From contig JASANZ010002275.1 of NCBI GenBank assembly GCA_030849805.1, positions 124,001 to 188,000 on the forward strand: a stretch of DNA of 64,000 nucleotides, written 5' to 3'. Each line of letters opens with the position of its first letter. The stretch's first letter is position 1. Positions 10,507-20,211 of this stretch are shown here, piece by piece. Below the pieces are notes generated by a model. The model had not been told where the DNA came from. It did not search any database and was given only the letters and a program-made list of their open reading frames with translations. The DNA comes from Sergeia podlipaevii. Its lineage: Eukaryota > Euglenozoa > Kinetoplastea > Trypanosomatida > Trypanosomatidae. The position numbers and the translations under genes were made by a program.

Positions 10507-11604
10507 AACTGTGTGGTGCTGATGAATCTTTAAAAAAAAATTAGGCACTGTTGTGTTGTTGTTTTTTTCGTTGATATGTTACTATTGCTTGTTTCTGTGT
10601 GTTTGTGCTTCATGGATGAATGTTAATCTGCACTCTCCCTTTTTCTCCATTTGTGCTGTTATGAAAAGCGGCGGCTAGCTGGTATCATTGAATTTATTTT
10701 ACAGTTGTTGTTGCTAATTTAAAAAGGAAAAAACATTTTTGCGACTAAGTAAGAACGATAGAGGGGGGGAATACGATTGCCATGGCACTATCAACACGCA
10801 GTAACTTGTACCTGTATATATATATATTATTTATTTATTTATATATATTGCCCAAGATCTCTCTAAGGAGCAAGGAAGAAAAAAAGGAAACATTATAGAT
10901 TTGAGTGCAGCGTATGCTCACATAAAAAAAAGGGGAAGTCAACGTATATGTGCATCAAACACAGTTGTGTTGACAATTGATAGCACTATCTGTAATGAGT
11001 AGAATATATATAAATGCGCTGTATTCTCCTTGTTGTAGTTTAATATTTCTATATTTATAGGACAATTGCTTGTTGCTGTTGTTGTTGTAAGAAGCGGTAC
11101 TATCAATGGCAGGACACTTCATGATGCACTTATTTTTACGTAAAGGCAATTCTTTTCATAGCAGGTGTGCGAAACACATACGTCGTAGCGCTGGCCACTC
11201 AAGGTATCTCTACACTGGTGTCTTTCATTTCTTTCTTTTCTTGAAAAAAAAAATCTTTTATTATTTTTTTGTGTGTGTGATTGAATTCATATCGTTGGAT
11301 ATACTGATGCTGTTGCTGGACTTGGATAATGAATATCTTCTTTTCTTATCTCACTACGCTTCTTTTTGAACTTTCATTTATTTATTTTTTTCATTTGGAG
11401 CCGTAAGCTTTTTGTGTACTCACCAGATTTAGCTCTATTTAGGTCAATCAGCGCCAAACACGCATATTCACTCATATTTTGTTTCTCTTGCCTATATAAA
11501 GCAGAAGATAGAGATACAACAACGAAAAGCAACTAGGATACGGAAACAATCATTGGTGTGTTGATGGGAAGATCGTTTGTCATAAGCGTGAAATAGCTAT
11601 AAAA
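10507..11604 (+). promoter_or_regulatory. 1.1 kb intergenic region
   Basis: T- and A-rich spacer with a TA/TTTA-rich patch (about 10815-10850), a poly-T-rich stretch at about 11220-11270, and a good pyrimidine tract ending in AGs at 11500-11501 and 11503-11504. An 87-codon frame at 11106-11369 spans a pyrimidine tract and has no protein-like composition. I see no RNA gene here. Confidence 0.5.
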
Positions 11605-14600
11605 ATGGATCAAGCATCTCTCATTATGGAAAGCTCTAGCCTCACAGCAGCTAGCTTTAAGTCGCGTCGCTCACTCAGTCGAGTTGAGTTTATGCTGTCT
11701 ACGGGCACTGAAGATGCCCTTGCCACTTCAGAGAGGCGTGCACCCACGCAGACGGCAACTGCATCGTTGCTCCGATCATCCTCACGAGCTTTTGTGTCTA
11801 GTTCCTCGGTTTGGCATAGCAACTCAAGCGGAGGTGACGGAGCTGATAGCAAGGATGGGAAGCGTGGTACATTGTCTGAGAGTTCTATGGGAGCAATGGC
11901 ATCTTCCAGCGCCAATGTGATAGTGCTTGCTCCTGACGAAATGGATGATGGATTGGCATCAAAGAGCGCAACTTATGTGAACGAGACTGAGGGAAGGGAA
12001 CTGGAGCGCTCTACAAACGGGCCTAACCCAATCGTTGAAGAATCTCCTTTCACTTCCGACCAGAATAACGTGCCTGGCGCAAAACGGAAGGCGACGGGGA
12101 CGTTGAATGGAAACGAAATAGGTTACGTTCTTGCCGAGACGCAGGCTGGTGTGGATGTTGAGCCTGCGGTAGCGTCAGTGGCAGCAGACGTAGCAGGAAC
12201 TACAGCCCGGCCTACATTCGCATTACCAGACTCTGCCCCTCAAGCTGAGCAACCAGCTGGTTTAAACACCCTCAACACCATCGACAAAGCAGCAGCAGCA
12301 ACATCTGCCTCTTCAGCGCCACAACAAACGCGCCGCACAATGCAGGACCCATCATTAGTACCTTCTCCCAAAGGCGCCACAAAAAAGACAAAGAAGGCCA
12401 CACCCTCTTCGAAGAGTGGGGCAAACATGTCCACGACAACTCCTACGACGATGGCTCGCAAGAGCCGAACGGCGTCTATATCATCACCGGCGATGGGCAG
12501 CTCAAGCGGCGGCAAACAAAATCGTTCTTCACGCGCGCTTCCGTCTTCGTCAGTCCGCGAGAGCGGAGCCTCTCTTTCGATATCATCCTCTGCGAATGTT
12601 ACCCCGGTCGGGTCAAGAGGGACTTCTCGTAAAGGCAGAGAGGGGACAGGTTCACGTGGCAGCAGCCCCGGTGGCAGTCGCCCTAGCAGTCGCAGCGGCT
12701 TTCGTGGTAGCCGGTTGCGAATGAGCGCATCCACTGGACGACGGAGCACCTCTAGTCGAAAAACAAATGCAGTCCCACTGATTACAGAAAAGGCGCTTGC
12801 CTCGATTAACTACAGTCTATTCATAGGCCCCAACATTAAGCCCAAGGTGCGTCGCACGAAGATGATGAGCGAGTTTGTGCACGCCTATACCAAGGGCTTT
12901 AACATTTATGTGAATGAGTGGCAAACGGAGATGGACAACATGTACGCGGCGTTTCGTGACGAAGGGTTTGGTCCGCAGGCACGCCAGATTTTGCAGCTGG
13001 TGCAATACACAAAGTATCTCAAGGAGGATTGCACTCAGAAGGTGCACTTTGCAGAGTCAGTGGCAAACAGCATGCTTTCCGGCGTCGAAGGGTTACTAAG
13101 CAAGGTGAAAGAGTCGGGGCTTGTGCTCTGCAAGGACACTGATGTGCTCAAGTACCGTGCTCTATTTGTTGATGATAGCGATGAAGTTGTAGGAGTGCCG
13201 ATGGCTGAAGTGCTCGGGCACGATGCGTTCCTCTCCAACAGCAACAAAAAGAACAACTCGGTGTCAGTGGCTCGGGCACAGACAGCGAAGGAAAATCGAC
13301 TGCAGGCAGAGCAGGCAGAAGTATGTGGTGTGCCAATGCCAGAGGTACGCGACCACGACGCCTTCCTTACAGAAAACAACCCTCCAGGTGTTTTCATTCC
13401 TGACTGGGAGAAGGATGAGGTCAGAAATATTCTACGCTTCTTCAACGATACTCTCAGCCTCCTCGCACGCGATGTCATCAAATTTGATGCTCCCCTGCCT
13501 CTGCAGCAGATAACCAGCAGAAGCTTTCCTACTGAGAATGCTCAAGGCAACAGCGCAATTAGTGGTGGTGGTGGGTTGGTCGAAGAGCACGTGGATGTCG
13601 TAGAGCGGACGAGAAAGCAACTTAAAGCGTATGAGGTGGCGCGCGCGCGGGAGTCGCAAGCGGTTGCTGAACGCCTCAAAGAGATGGCAACTGCCACAGC
13701 TCACCTCTTGCACCGCGTCAAGATACAAGATGACCGCAACAAGCGCAAGATAGCCGCACAGCAGCGCGCGCTCGATGAAGGCGCGACACGCCAGAAGCTC
13801 TCTGACGATATTCTCAACGGTACCGTGCAACAGGGCAAGGGAAGCGCTGATTATTCAGTGGAGCAGCTACGTGCGCTGAGTGCCGAACTCCGTTGGCGGA
13901 TGGATGCGCTAGAGCGTGAGGTGCGTGAGGACCTGCAAGCGCTTATTTCCTCCAGTGCCGAGCTCTGTATAGCCGCCAATGCTTACGGTGACGAGTCTTC
14001 CCTTCGACGGCAGAAGGAAGAGTGCGTGTATCGGTACATGACGGTGACGGAGCGCAGGACGGTGGAGCAGGCGACTATTCTGCGCGATGTGCAGGACAAG
14101 GTGATGCAGCTGTGGTCGGATCGCGAACGACTATGCGGCTGTGGTGGTGAAGCTGATGGGGATAACGACTCTGAACAGGAAAAGGGTAAATTTATGGTAG
14201 GACGAGAAGAGAAGGACACGCGACTTAGCCGTGCTCTCCCTATCCCTTACGCCGCCACACTCAAGCTCTGTGACCAAGACACTCTCGTTCGCATTCTTCA
14301 TCACATTAGCATATACCACAAGGACGCGGCCAAGACGCTGATGGGTGCACTTGACGAATACGAACACTTCCTCCGCAGCAACACGAAGGAAGGGGTGGCG
14401 CTGAAGGAGCAGGAGCTGAAGCGGCTGGCAGTGACCCAGCTACTTGAGAAGCTTGATGAGGAGGGCATGATACATTCCAATACGCGCAAAGTCAGCAGTA
14501 GTCTCGCGGAGACGGTGGAGCATATGGTTAACCAGTACAACGCCTTTATGAACTTCGACGAAAAGTGTGCACGAGCGGAGCTGCGACGCAATGAGAAGAT

Positions 14601-15483
14601 TATGGGGAAGGCCATTAAAGCCGGATTCTTTGACAATGGCACGCCCGTGCCTGCGTCGGTGGCTCAACTGGCAGCAGATCACAAGCAGATAGCGAATCCA
14701 TACAGCCGCGTGCTTTATCCAAACAAACCTGCTGAAGCCCATCCAGCTGTCGCAAGGGACCGCAGTACCTCACTTGCAGCAGTGACGACTAGTAGCAGTA
14801 GCATTCTTCCTCATAACAACAGCGGAAACGGCGCCTCACAGCTGCCAACTATTGCGAAGCCGAACGGTGGTCCTACGGTGGTGGGCGTAGTGACCGCGCT
14901 CTCGCGGAGCAACCCTTCTATGCAAAACCCAACTGCTTCCTCTGTATCGGTCGTTGGTGACGGACGGTGGGGTGGTCGAGCTGCAGTTTCTCAAGCTACA
15001 GGTCATTCCTCTCCGCCCCCAGTCTCTCAGAGGTCCGTGGTTGGCCGCAGTGAGGTGGAAACACCGAGGAGGACCGCAGCAGAGGTAGCAGCAGCTCCGC
15101 CTATTACAAAGTCCAGCACAGCCACCACCACGCTTTTTGCGCAAACAGCCCCATCGTTTCTGACGAAGCCGACTCTCCCCCCTCGTGTGTGCCGCGACTC
15201 CACCATGGTAGGCAGTCACGCCTCATCGGCTGCGGTGACCTCTCAGTCTGCTAGGCAAAACAATGAAGAGAAGTCACTGCGCGCGTCTACACCGTCACCG
15301 GGCCTACCGGTGAGAAGCGGACTCATTGAGCACACGATGCGGGAGTACAACAACAGTGTTGAAGACCTTGTTAGCGCCGCTGTGGTGGTCGAAGACCCAC
15401 AGCATACTCACAAGAAATTTCACGATGATGATCTGTGGTTCATTGACCGACAGCGTGCGCTATTCAAGTTACTCCAAGAATAA
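11605..15483 (+). CDS. Unknown large coiled-coil protein with internal duplication
   Basis: Predicted 1292 aa, family not recognised. Residues 1-390 are Ser/Thr/Gly-rich and probably disordered, including an Arg/Ser/Gly-rich basic patch (about 330-385). An ordered segment begins at ~395 (EKALASINYSLFIGPNIKPK) with conserved-looking helices such as MMSEFVHAYTKGFNIYVNEW. Two near-identical 15-residue blocks, GVPMAEVLGHDAFLS (starting near residue 532) and GVPMPEVRDHDAFLT (near 573), mark a tandem duplication. Residues ~660-1030 are charged helices consistent with coiled coil (LRALSAELRWRMDALEREVR; KEQELKRLAVTQLLEKLDEE). The C-terminal 250 residues are low complexity except for an ordered end (DDDLWFIDRQRALFKLLQE). 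Such layouts are common in cytoskeletal and flagellar proteins of these protists, but localisation is a guess. Confidence 0.8.
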   Translation: MDQASLIMESSSLTAASFKSRRSLSRVEFMLSTGTEDALATSERRAPTQTATASLLRSSSRAFVSSSSVWHSNSSGGDGADSKDGKRGTLSESSMGAMASSSANVIVLAPDEMDDGLASKSATYVNETEGRELERSTNGPNPIVEESPFTSDQNNVPGAKRKATGTLNGNEIGYVLAETQAGVDVEPAVASVAADVAGTTARPTFALPDSAPQAEQPAGLNTLNTIDKAAAATSASSAPQQTRRTMQDPSLVPSPKGATKKTKKATPSSKSGANMSTTTPTTMARKSRTASISSPAMGSSSGGKQNRSSRALPSSSVRESGASLSISSSANVTPVGSRGTSRKGREGTGSRGSSPGGSRPSSRSGFRGSRLRMSASTGRRSTSSRKTNAVPLITEKALASINYSLFIGPNIKPKVRRTKMMSEFVHAYTKGFNIYVNEWQTEMDNMYAAFRDEGFGPQARQILQLVQYTKYLKEDCTQKVHFAESVANSMLSGVEGLLSKVKESGLVLCKDTDVLKYRALFVDDSDEVVGVPMAEVLGHDAFLSNSNKKNNSVSVARAQTAKENRLQAEQAEVCGVPMPEVRDHDAFLTENNPPGVFIPDWEKDEVRNILRFFNDTLSLLARDVIKFDAPLPLQQITSRSFPTENAQGNSAISGGGGLVEEHVDVVERTRKQLKAYEVARARESQAVAERLKEMATATAHLLHRVKIQDDRNKRKIAAQQRALDEGATRQKLSDDILNGTVQQGKGSADYSVEQLRALSAELRWRMDALEREVREDLQALISSSAELCIAANAYGDESSLRRQKEECVYRYMTVTERRTVEQATILRDVQDKVMQLWSDRERLCGCGGEADGDNDSEQEKGKFMVGREEKDTRLSRALPIPYAATLKLCDQDTLVRILHHISIYHKDAAKTLMGALDEYEHFLRSNTKEGVALKEQELKRLAVTQLLEKLDEEGMIHSNTRKVSSSLAETVEHMVNQYNAFMNFDEKCARAELRRNEKIMGKAIKAGFFDNGTPVPASVAQLAADHKQIANPYSRVLYPNKPAEAHPAVARDRSTSLAAVTTSSSSILPHNNSGNGASQLPTIAKPNGGPTVVGVVTALSRSNPSMQNPTASSVSVVGDGRWGGRAAVSQATGHSSPPPVSQRSVVGRSEVETPRRTAAEVAAAPPITKSSTATTTLFAQTAPSFLTKPTLPPRVCRDSTMVGSHASSAAVTSQSARQNNEEKSLRASTPSPGLPVRSGLIEHTMREYNNSVEDLVSAAVVVEDPQHTHKKFHDDDLWFIDRQRALFKLLQE

Positions 15484-16108
15484 GAGATGAGAGAGAGGAA
15501 AAGATGATGGAGCTGTCGTGCGCTGCTTCTTTCCTTCTTGTTCGTTTTAGCCGGTGTGCTAGCGTTGCTTCCCAGTGACAACCTTGTGGTGCTATTATTA
15601 TTGTATCGTATATATGCTTTGCTACTAATGTGCGTTAGCTGCGCGCACTTAGGTGTCTCACATGTAAAGAGGAAAAAACAGTGAAAAAAGAGTGTATCTG
15701 AATTCATGTATTCATTATTGGAACCTATTTCCCTCAATTTTAGATAACGAAATTTGTTATCCCTTCAAGTACATTAAGCCCAAAAAAAAAAAATTTATTT
15801 TGTGTTCTGCACACAGGTTGCTGCATGAACATTTAAGTCGTAGAGTGGGATGAAAGGTCACAGTATGCCATTTTTTTCTCTTTTTGAAACATTTTTTTGA
15901 TGTTGTTGCTAGAAACGTAAAGTAGTAGTCTTTCACAAGTAGCTTAGGCATCGGCACCGGCAAAGCTAGTGAGAGTGAAGAAGGGATATTTATTGAACTT
16001 GTTTTTGTCAACTGCGGCGGCCCTTATTTTGCCGATTTCTCTCTTATATTTGTAATTATTATTGTTATTAAGCGTTAGTTTCTTTTTTTTTTTCTACGTA
16101 GCGTACTC
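15484..16108 (+). promoter_or_regulatory. Intergenic region with acceptor at 16100
   Basis: T-rich spacer. A pyrimidine run just before the next gene ends at AG 16100-16101, only 7 nt before ATG 16109. Poly-A/poly-T runs near 15780 and 15885. No gene seen. Confidence 0.55.
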
Positions 16109-17137
16109 ATGTATCGGCGAACTGTTCATACTTTGAGTGTGTGGGCAGCCCTCAAGCAGGAGTTCGCAAAGATTCCCGCGTACTTTCAGTATCAAGCCGG
16201 CGTCCATGTCGAATCTGCAGGTAAAACGCTCGATTTTTTAAAGGGAGATAATCCTGGCGAGGATCCTGCCACCCGAGAGAAGCGGCGGAAGCACAAAGAG
16301 ATGTACGACGCGATTTGCCAAGCGCAGCAGGCCAAGATAGATGAACTCAATGCAAAGCGCAAGGCAGGAAAGCTAAACATGACGTGGTCGCAGCGTTTCA
16401 AAGCAAACGTGAAGGAACTATCAGAGTCCCTGCAGCAAGCAACCTCCGCCCAGGCGGGTGTGATGGCGCTACTTCAGCACTGCACCGCTTCCCACGCGGC
16501 AGAGGTTGCGATTGAGCAAGGCATCAATGTGGAGAACGTGCAGATGGTGTTTGAAAAGCAAGAGAAGCCCAATTCTGTTGGCTATGAAGAAGTTGTCGTG
16601 GGCTACATCGACGCTCCATCTGCCACCAATGAGGAGGTCATGGCATTTGCCGAGAAGCTGCACAAGGCGTGTCCCATGGCCAACAGCATGAGAATCGACT
16701 GGCGGCAAGGAAGGGCACCGTTTGAAGAGGAGCAAAGGCAGTCAATGTCTGAAAGCAACAGCAGCAGCAGCGACCAGGGCACACTTAGCTTTGAACGTAA
16801 AGTTTCCGAGACAGTCATCAACATGACTGAGCCTGGTCAAGACGGTGCGAAGGGCATTTCTAGCGCGCAGGATGAAGTTCCGCTGGGCATGCCAGGAAGT
16901 CAACATCGCCGGAGGAGCGCCTCGCTTTCCTCTTCCTTACCATCTAAGCGTCTGGATGATGACGACGACTTTTTCCTGCCAGGTGTTTCTCAGCGCGCCT
17001 CCACGTATCGTACGCGCGATCAGATAGTAACTGATAAAGCTCTCAAAGGCCGAGGCAACAAGGTGAAGGATGCGACGCTTCAGGCGGAAGCAGCAGAGAA
17101 GCCACCTGTTGTTGACGTCAATGATGAAAAGAAATAG
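16109..17137 (+). CDS. OsmC-like domain protein, probably mitochondrial
   Basis: Predicted 342 aa. The N-terminus MYRRTVHTLSVWAALKQEFA is basic and amphipathic, suggesting mitochondrial import. A charged helical segment (residues 50-110) leads into a block (about 112-196) that matches the second half of the OsmC/Ohr fold: GVMALLQHCTASHAAEVA (family form LLAALAACTA), GINVENVQMVFEK, a strand, then EEVMAFAEKLHKACPMANSM (family form of helix plus CPV). C125 and C188 sit where the two redox cysteines of OsmC/Ohr peroxidases lie. In that family these reduce organic peroxides at a dimer interface. The first beta-sheet half of the canonical fold is not obvious here, so the domain may be incomplete or diverged. 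The C-terminal third is acidic and Ser-rich with a DDDDDFF patch. Activity is inferred, not shown. Confidence 0.5.
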   Translation: MYRRTVHTLSVWAALKQEFAKIPAYFQYQAGVHVESAGKTLDFLKGDNPGEDPATREKRRKHKEMYDAICQAQQAKIDELNAKRKAGKLNMTWSQRFKANVKELSESLQQATSAQAGVMALLQHCTASHAAEVAIEQGINVENVQMVFEKQEKPNSVGYEEVVVGYIDAPSATNEEVMAFAEKLHKACPMANSMRIDWRQGRAPFEEEQRQSMSESNSSSSDQGTLSFERKVSETVINMTEPGQDGAKGISSAQDEVPLGMPGSQHRRRSASLSSSLPSKRLDDDDDFFLPGVSQRASTYRTRDQIVTDKALKGRGNKVKDATLQAEAAEKPPVVDVNDEKK

Positions 17138-17922
17138 TTCTCAACGACAGGCGGATGCAGTAGGATGTGCATCTACTTTCCTTTTCCCTTTTTTTTGGCA
17201 GCACTCTTTCATTTTTCAATTCAAAAAAAAGAATGTTTTTTTTTTTAAGACACGTTGCGTGAACATTTTAAATGCACTGGCGCTTGCTAGTCTTTTCACA
17301 TGGCACATACCAATTCCAAAAACGAAAAGAAAAAAATACGGTGATCTGTACTGCATGATTTTTGACCTGTCATAAACTAGTGTCCTCAAAGAGGAAAAAA
17401 AAAGAGGCATACCATCTTTTAATTCCAATGACTGTTGTATCCCACATACTCTCATCCTCATCGTGTATTTTTTATTTTATTCCTTTCTTTTTCTTTAATG
17501 CTCTCTATTTAGTGTGATCTGTATGCCAATATTACGTTTCCTAGCCAGCACAGACTTGCACATAAACGCACACACACACACACACACACACGCACATTCG
17601 TAGTTAGCACTACCACAACGAACAGTTTTGCTTGCAATCTGAATTCGAAAAAGGGGCAAACAGGACAAGGTGATACTTCTGGATTTTGGTAGTTTTTTGC
17701 TTCTAAGGAGGTGTGTGTGTGATTTTTTCTTTTTTTTTTAGTTTTTTCTTTTTTTAGCTTCATCCAGGCGAAGTACTTCTTTATATATATATTTTTTGCT
17801 ACTGTTGGTAGTTACTCAACTTTCCAACAGATTCAGAGAAATTGAAAAAGCAAGATCAAACGGAAAAAGGGAAAAACGGAAATAACAGTAAGCTATTTGA
17901 TATATCATTATATCCACCTTTA
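17138..17922 (+). promoter_or_regulatory. Intergenic region with tandem pyrimidine/AG signals
   Basis: T-rich spacer containing a (CA)n repeat and two consecutive pyrimidine tracts with AG at 17740-17741 and 17756-17757. No ATG occurs between 17757 and 17923, so 17923 is the first ATG of the likely mRNA. Confidence 0.6.
17569..17590 (+). repeat. (CA)11 microsatellite
   Basis: Uninterrupted CA dinucleotide repeat within an intergenic spacer. Confidence 0.9.
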
Positions 17923-20211
17923 ATGGGTGCTGGTTGCTGTAGCGCCGGAGGTGGTGAGGTGTATGGAGGGTTGCCAGTAGCATCACCGCGCAATCAAAAT
18001 CCATCGAAAGAGTGTGAAGCGGGAGAAGCAGCAACAGCACAGCAGCAGCGCAACCGCTCGAAGCCAGCAATAGTCAGGTCGCTCACCTTGACGACACCAC
18101 TACAGGTGGAAGACAATAGAGCCCGCATTAGGGAGCGCGCAACGCAGTCTTTGAAGGAGTCATTATCTCATCGCGACGAACTGATTCCAACTCTTAAATG
18201 GAGACGTCAATACGTCAACATCTCCTGTGCTGGGCTTATTGTCAGCTCCCTCGTCTCAAGTCATCTTACTATATATAATGGGCGACGCACCACTCAGCCA
18301 ACGTCTTCCAACGATGCCCATGACACTGGTCATGGCATTGTCACACTGGACCTTAGAGCACTAAAGATGGGGGATGACGGTCTTGCAGTACTCGCACCAG
18401 CTCTTCTCAACGATATTCACGTCAGGAACATCAACTTTGCTGGTAATCTTATCACCGATGCTGGTGCAAAGGATTTCCTTGCTACCTTTCATGGAGTTGC
18501 CGCGCAGACACAAATTGAAACGTTCACCTTTGTTGACAACCCAATCTCCTCAGCGGGTTTATGCAGCATTATGGCATCTACATGCTTTATGCCAGCACTA
18601 CGAAGGATAGAGGTTGGAAAGGGTCTAGCGTCGGCAAGCATGAGTGAGATTGACGACCCCGAAGCCGTGGAAGTTCTCTCACAGGAGGCCATTGTTACCA
18701 TGGAAACTTGTATTGACAAATGTAGCAATCTTGAAGCCTTTGCTTTCATTGGCACCTCAGGCAAGTCCCTTACCGCCACTGACTTCTCGCCGGATGGGCT
18801 AACACATTTTGTCACTCACGTTGTTTCACGGTCCAAACTCACCGAACTGTCCTTGCAAGGGTGCTACAGTACCAAGCAGCTCCCAAGCGACGTCCCCCCT
18901 TATTGCTTTCCTCCTTCACCGGTAGCAGTGAAGCAGCAGCGCAACGGAAAGCACATTGATATTCCCTTGACAACGTCATCAGATCCAGATGGCACCGAAG
19001 AGAAGGTTGCCGCTGCCTATAAAGCAGCCATGGCACCCATTCAGGCTCTTGGTAGCTCGCTGACAAATCCGATGACGCACTTACGTACACTTACCATCTC
19101 CTTTCCTTTGACAGACAGTGCTGTAGAAGCCTTCAGTCGCGGTGTAGCCCGCGCGCGTGTGCTCGAGAATCTCAGTGTGCGAGGTTGCGACCTCACAGCG
19201 GTGGGGCTGCGCTTCATCGCGAAGGCGATACGCTCGACCAAGACTCTCAAATCTCTTGATGTGTCCTTTCAATCTATGCCGATTGCACATCCATCGGTGC
19301 TTGCCGATCTCCGCAACTCATCTAGGCGCCGTCAGTCTTTTACACCCTTCTCGGATGCAGCTCGTTCCGCAGATGGGGCACTTGCCAATCCGCCCGCTTC
19401 GGAGGAAGAGTGGTCGCGACCACTGCTGCCCATCATCGCAGCCCTTCACCAAAACAGAAGCATTTCTTGCCTCGTGATGCTGGGAATTAATATCTGCACC
19501 GACGACATTGAGGAGTTGTGCGCGTGCATTGAGCGCAGCGGCAACTACGTTCTCACAGAGGTGTCTTACAGCAGTATTGGATGCGAGGCTCTCTCTATGA
19601 AATTGGAGAGTTTTCTGCTCAACAATAAAGAGTTTGGCTGCACCGATGGCGCGGTTGGGCTCTCCGCAGTGAGTCAGCGAAGTACACCCCGGAAGCCACG
19701 CTCTCTTAGTTCATTGGTTGACCACATTGAAAGCGGAGAAGACCGCTCGCAGTCTAGTTCCCTTCTGCAGCCCCGCCACTCTCAGGACGCGCAGACTCGG
19801 TGGTGTCTGAACGGACACGGCAGCCTCCATGCAAGTCAAGCAGCCCGGCTCAACGACAGCGCGTGTAATTCAAGCGGCGCTGCTGGAAAGGAGTTCTCTT
19901 TAGGTGTCCTACCACTAAGTCACATTGCCCTTGCAAAGCCTCAAGCTATAGAAAGATCTCTGACTAGAACTCCCAATGCGCTGAATGCGACTATTCCACC
20001 CTCAGCTCAGCCCAGCATACCCAAAGTTGTCTCGCAATCAAATTCCTTCACCTCCTTTTCCGCAAGTCAACAAAATCATCACTCCATTGAAGCACACGAT
20101 GAGGCAACTCTGACACACACTTCGGATAGGGTGCCGAAAGACACACGGTCGGCAGCGAACAGGCAAAATGGAGCTGTGCGCGTGGCTGATGTAAAGCTTC
20201 AAGTGATCTGA
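17923..20211 (+). CDS. Leucine-rich-repeat protein with predicted N-myristoyl/palmitoyl anchor
   Basis: Predicted 762 aa. ATG 17923 is the first ATG after the probable acceptor at 17757; the frame continues upstream only through non-ATG codons. The resulting N-terminus, MGAGCCSAGGG, has Gly2 for N-myristoylation and Cys5/Cys6 for palmitoylation, the dual-acyl pattern that anchors proteins to plasma or flagellar membranes. Downstream are ribonuclease-inhibitor-type LRRs: VTLDLRALKMGDDGLAVLAP, VRNINFAGNLITDAGAKDF, FTFVDNPISSAGL (residues ~145-225), LTELSLQGC (~305), and LENLSVRGCDLTAVGLRFIA and LKSLDVSFQS (~415-450), then INICTDDIEELCACI (~525). Insertions separate the repeats. The C-terminal ~220 residues are Ser/Gln/Ala-rich and likely disordered. 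LRRs of this type bind proteins; the partner is unknown. The acylation is a motif-based inference that depends on the chosen start. Confidence 0.7.
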   Translation: MGAGCCSAGGGEVYGGLPVASPRNQNPSKECEAGEAATAQQQRNRSKPAIVRSLTLTTPLQVEDNRARIRERATQSLKESLSHRDELIPTLKWRRQYVNISCAGLIVSSLVSSHLTIYNGRRTTQPTSSNDAHDTGHGIVTLDLRALKMGDDGLAVLAPALLNDIHVRNINFAGNLITDAGAKDFLATFHGVAAQTQIETFTFVDNPISSAGLCSIMASTCFMPALRRIEVGKGLASASMSEIDDPEAVEVLSQEAIVTMETCIDKCSNLEAFAFIGTSGKSLTATDFSPDGLTHFVTHVVSRSKLTELSLQGCYSTKQLPSDVPPYCFPPSPVAVKQQRNGKHIDIPLTTSSDPDGTEEKVAAAYKAAMAPIQALGSSLTNPMTHLRTLTISFPLTDSAVEAFSRGVARARVLENLSVRGCDLTAVGLRFIAKAIRSTKTLKSLDVSFQSMPIAHPSVLADLRNSSRRRQSFTPFSDAARSADGALANPPASEEEWSRPLLPIIAALHQNRSISCLVMLGINICTDDIEELCACIERSGNYVLTEVSYSSIGCEALSMKLESFLLNNKEFGCTDGAVGLSAVSQRSTPRKPRSLSSLVDHIESGEDRSQSSSLLQPRHSQDAQTRWCLNGHGSLHASQAARLNDSACNSSGAAGKEFSLGVLPLSHIALAKPQAIERSLTRTPNALNATIPPSAQPSIPKVVSQSNSFTSFSASQQNHHSIEAHDEATLTHTSDRVPKDTRSAANRQNGAVRVADVKLQVI

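Noticed and set aside
11106..11369. 87-codon frame in the spacer before 11605
   Set aside because: Contains a Lys-run/Phe-run encoded by homopolymers and the pyrimidine tract of the next gene; composition is non-coding.
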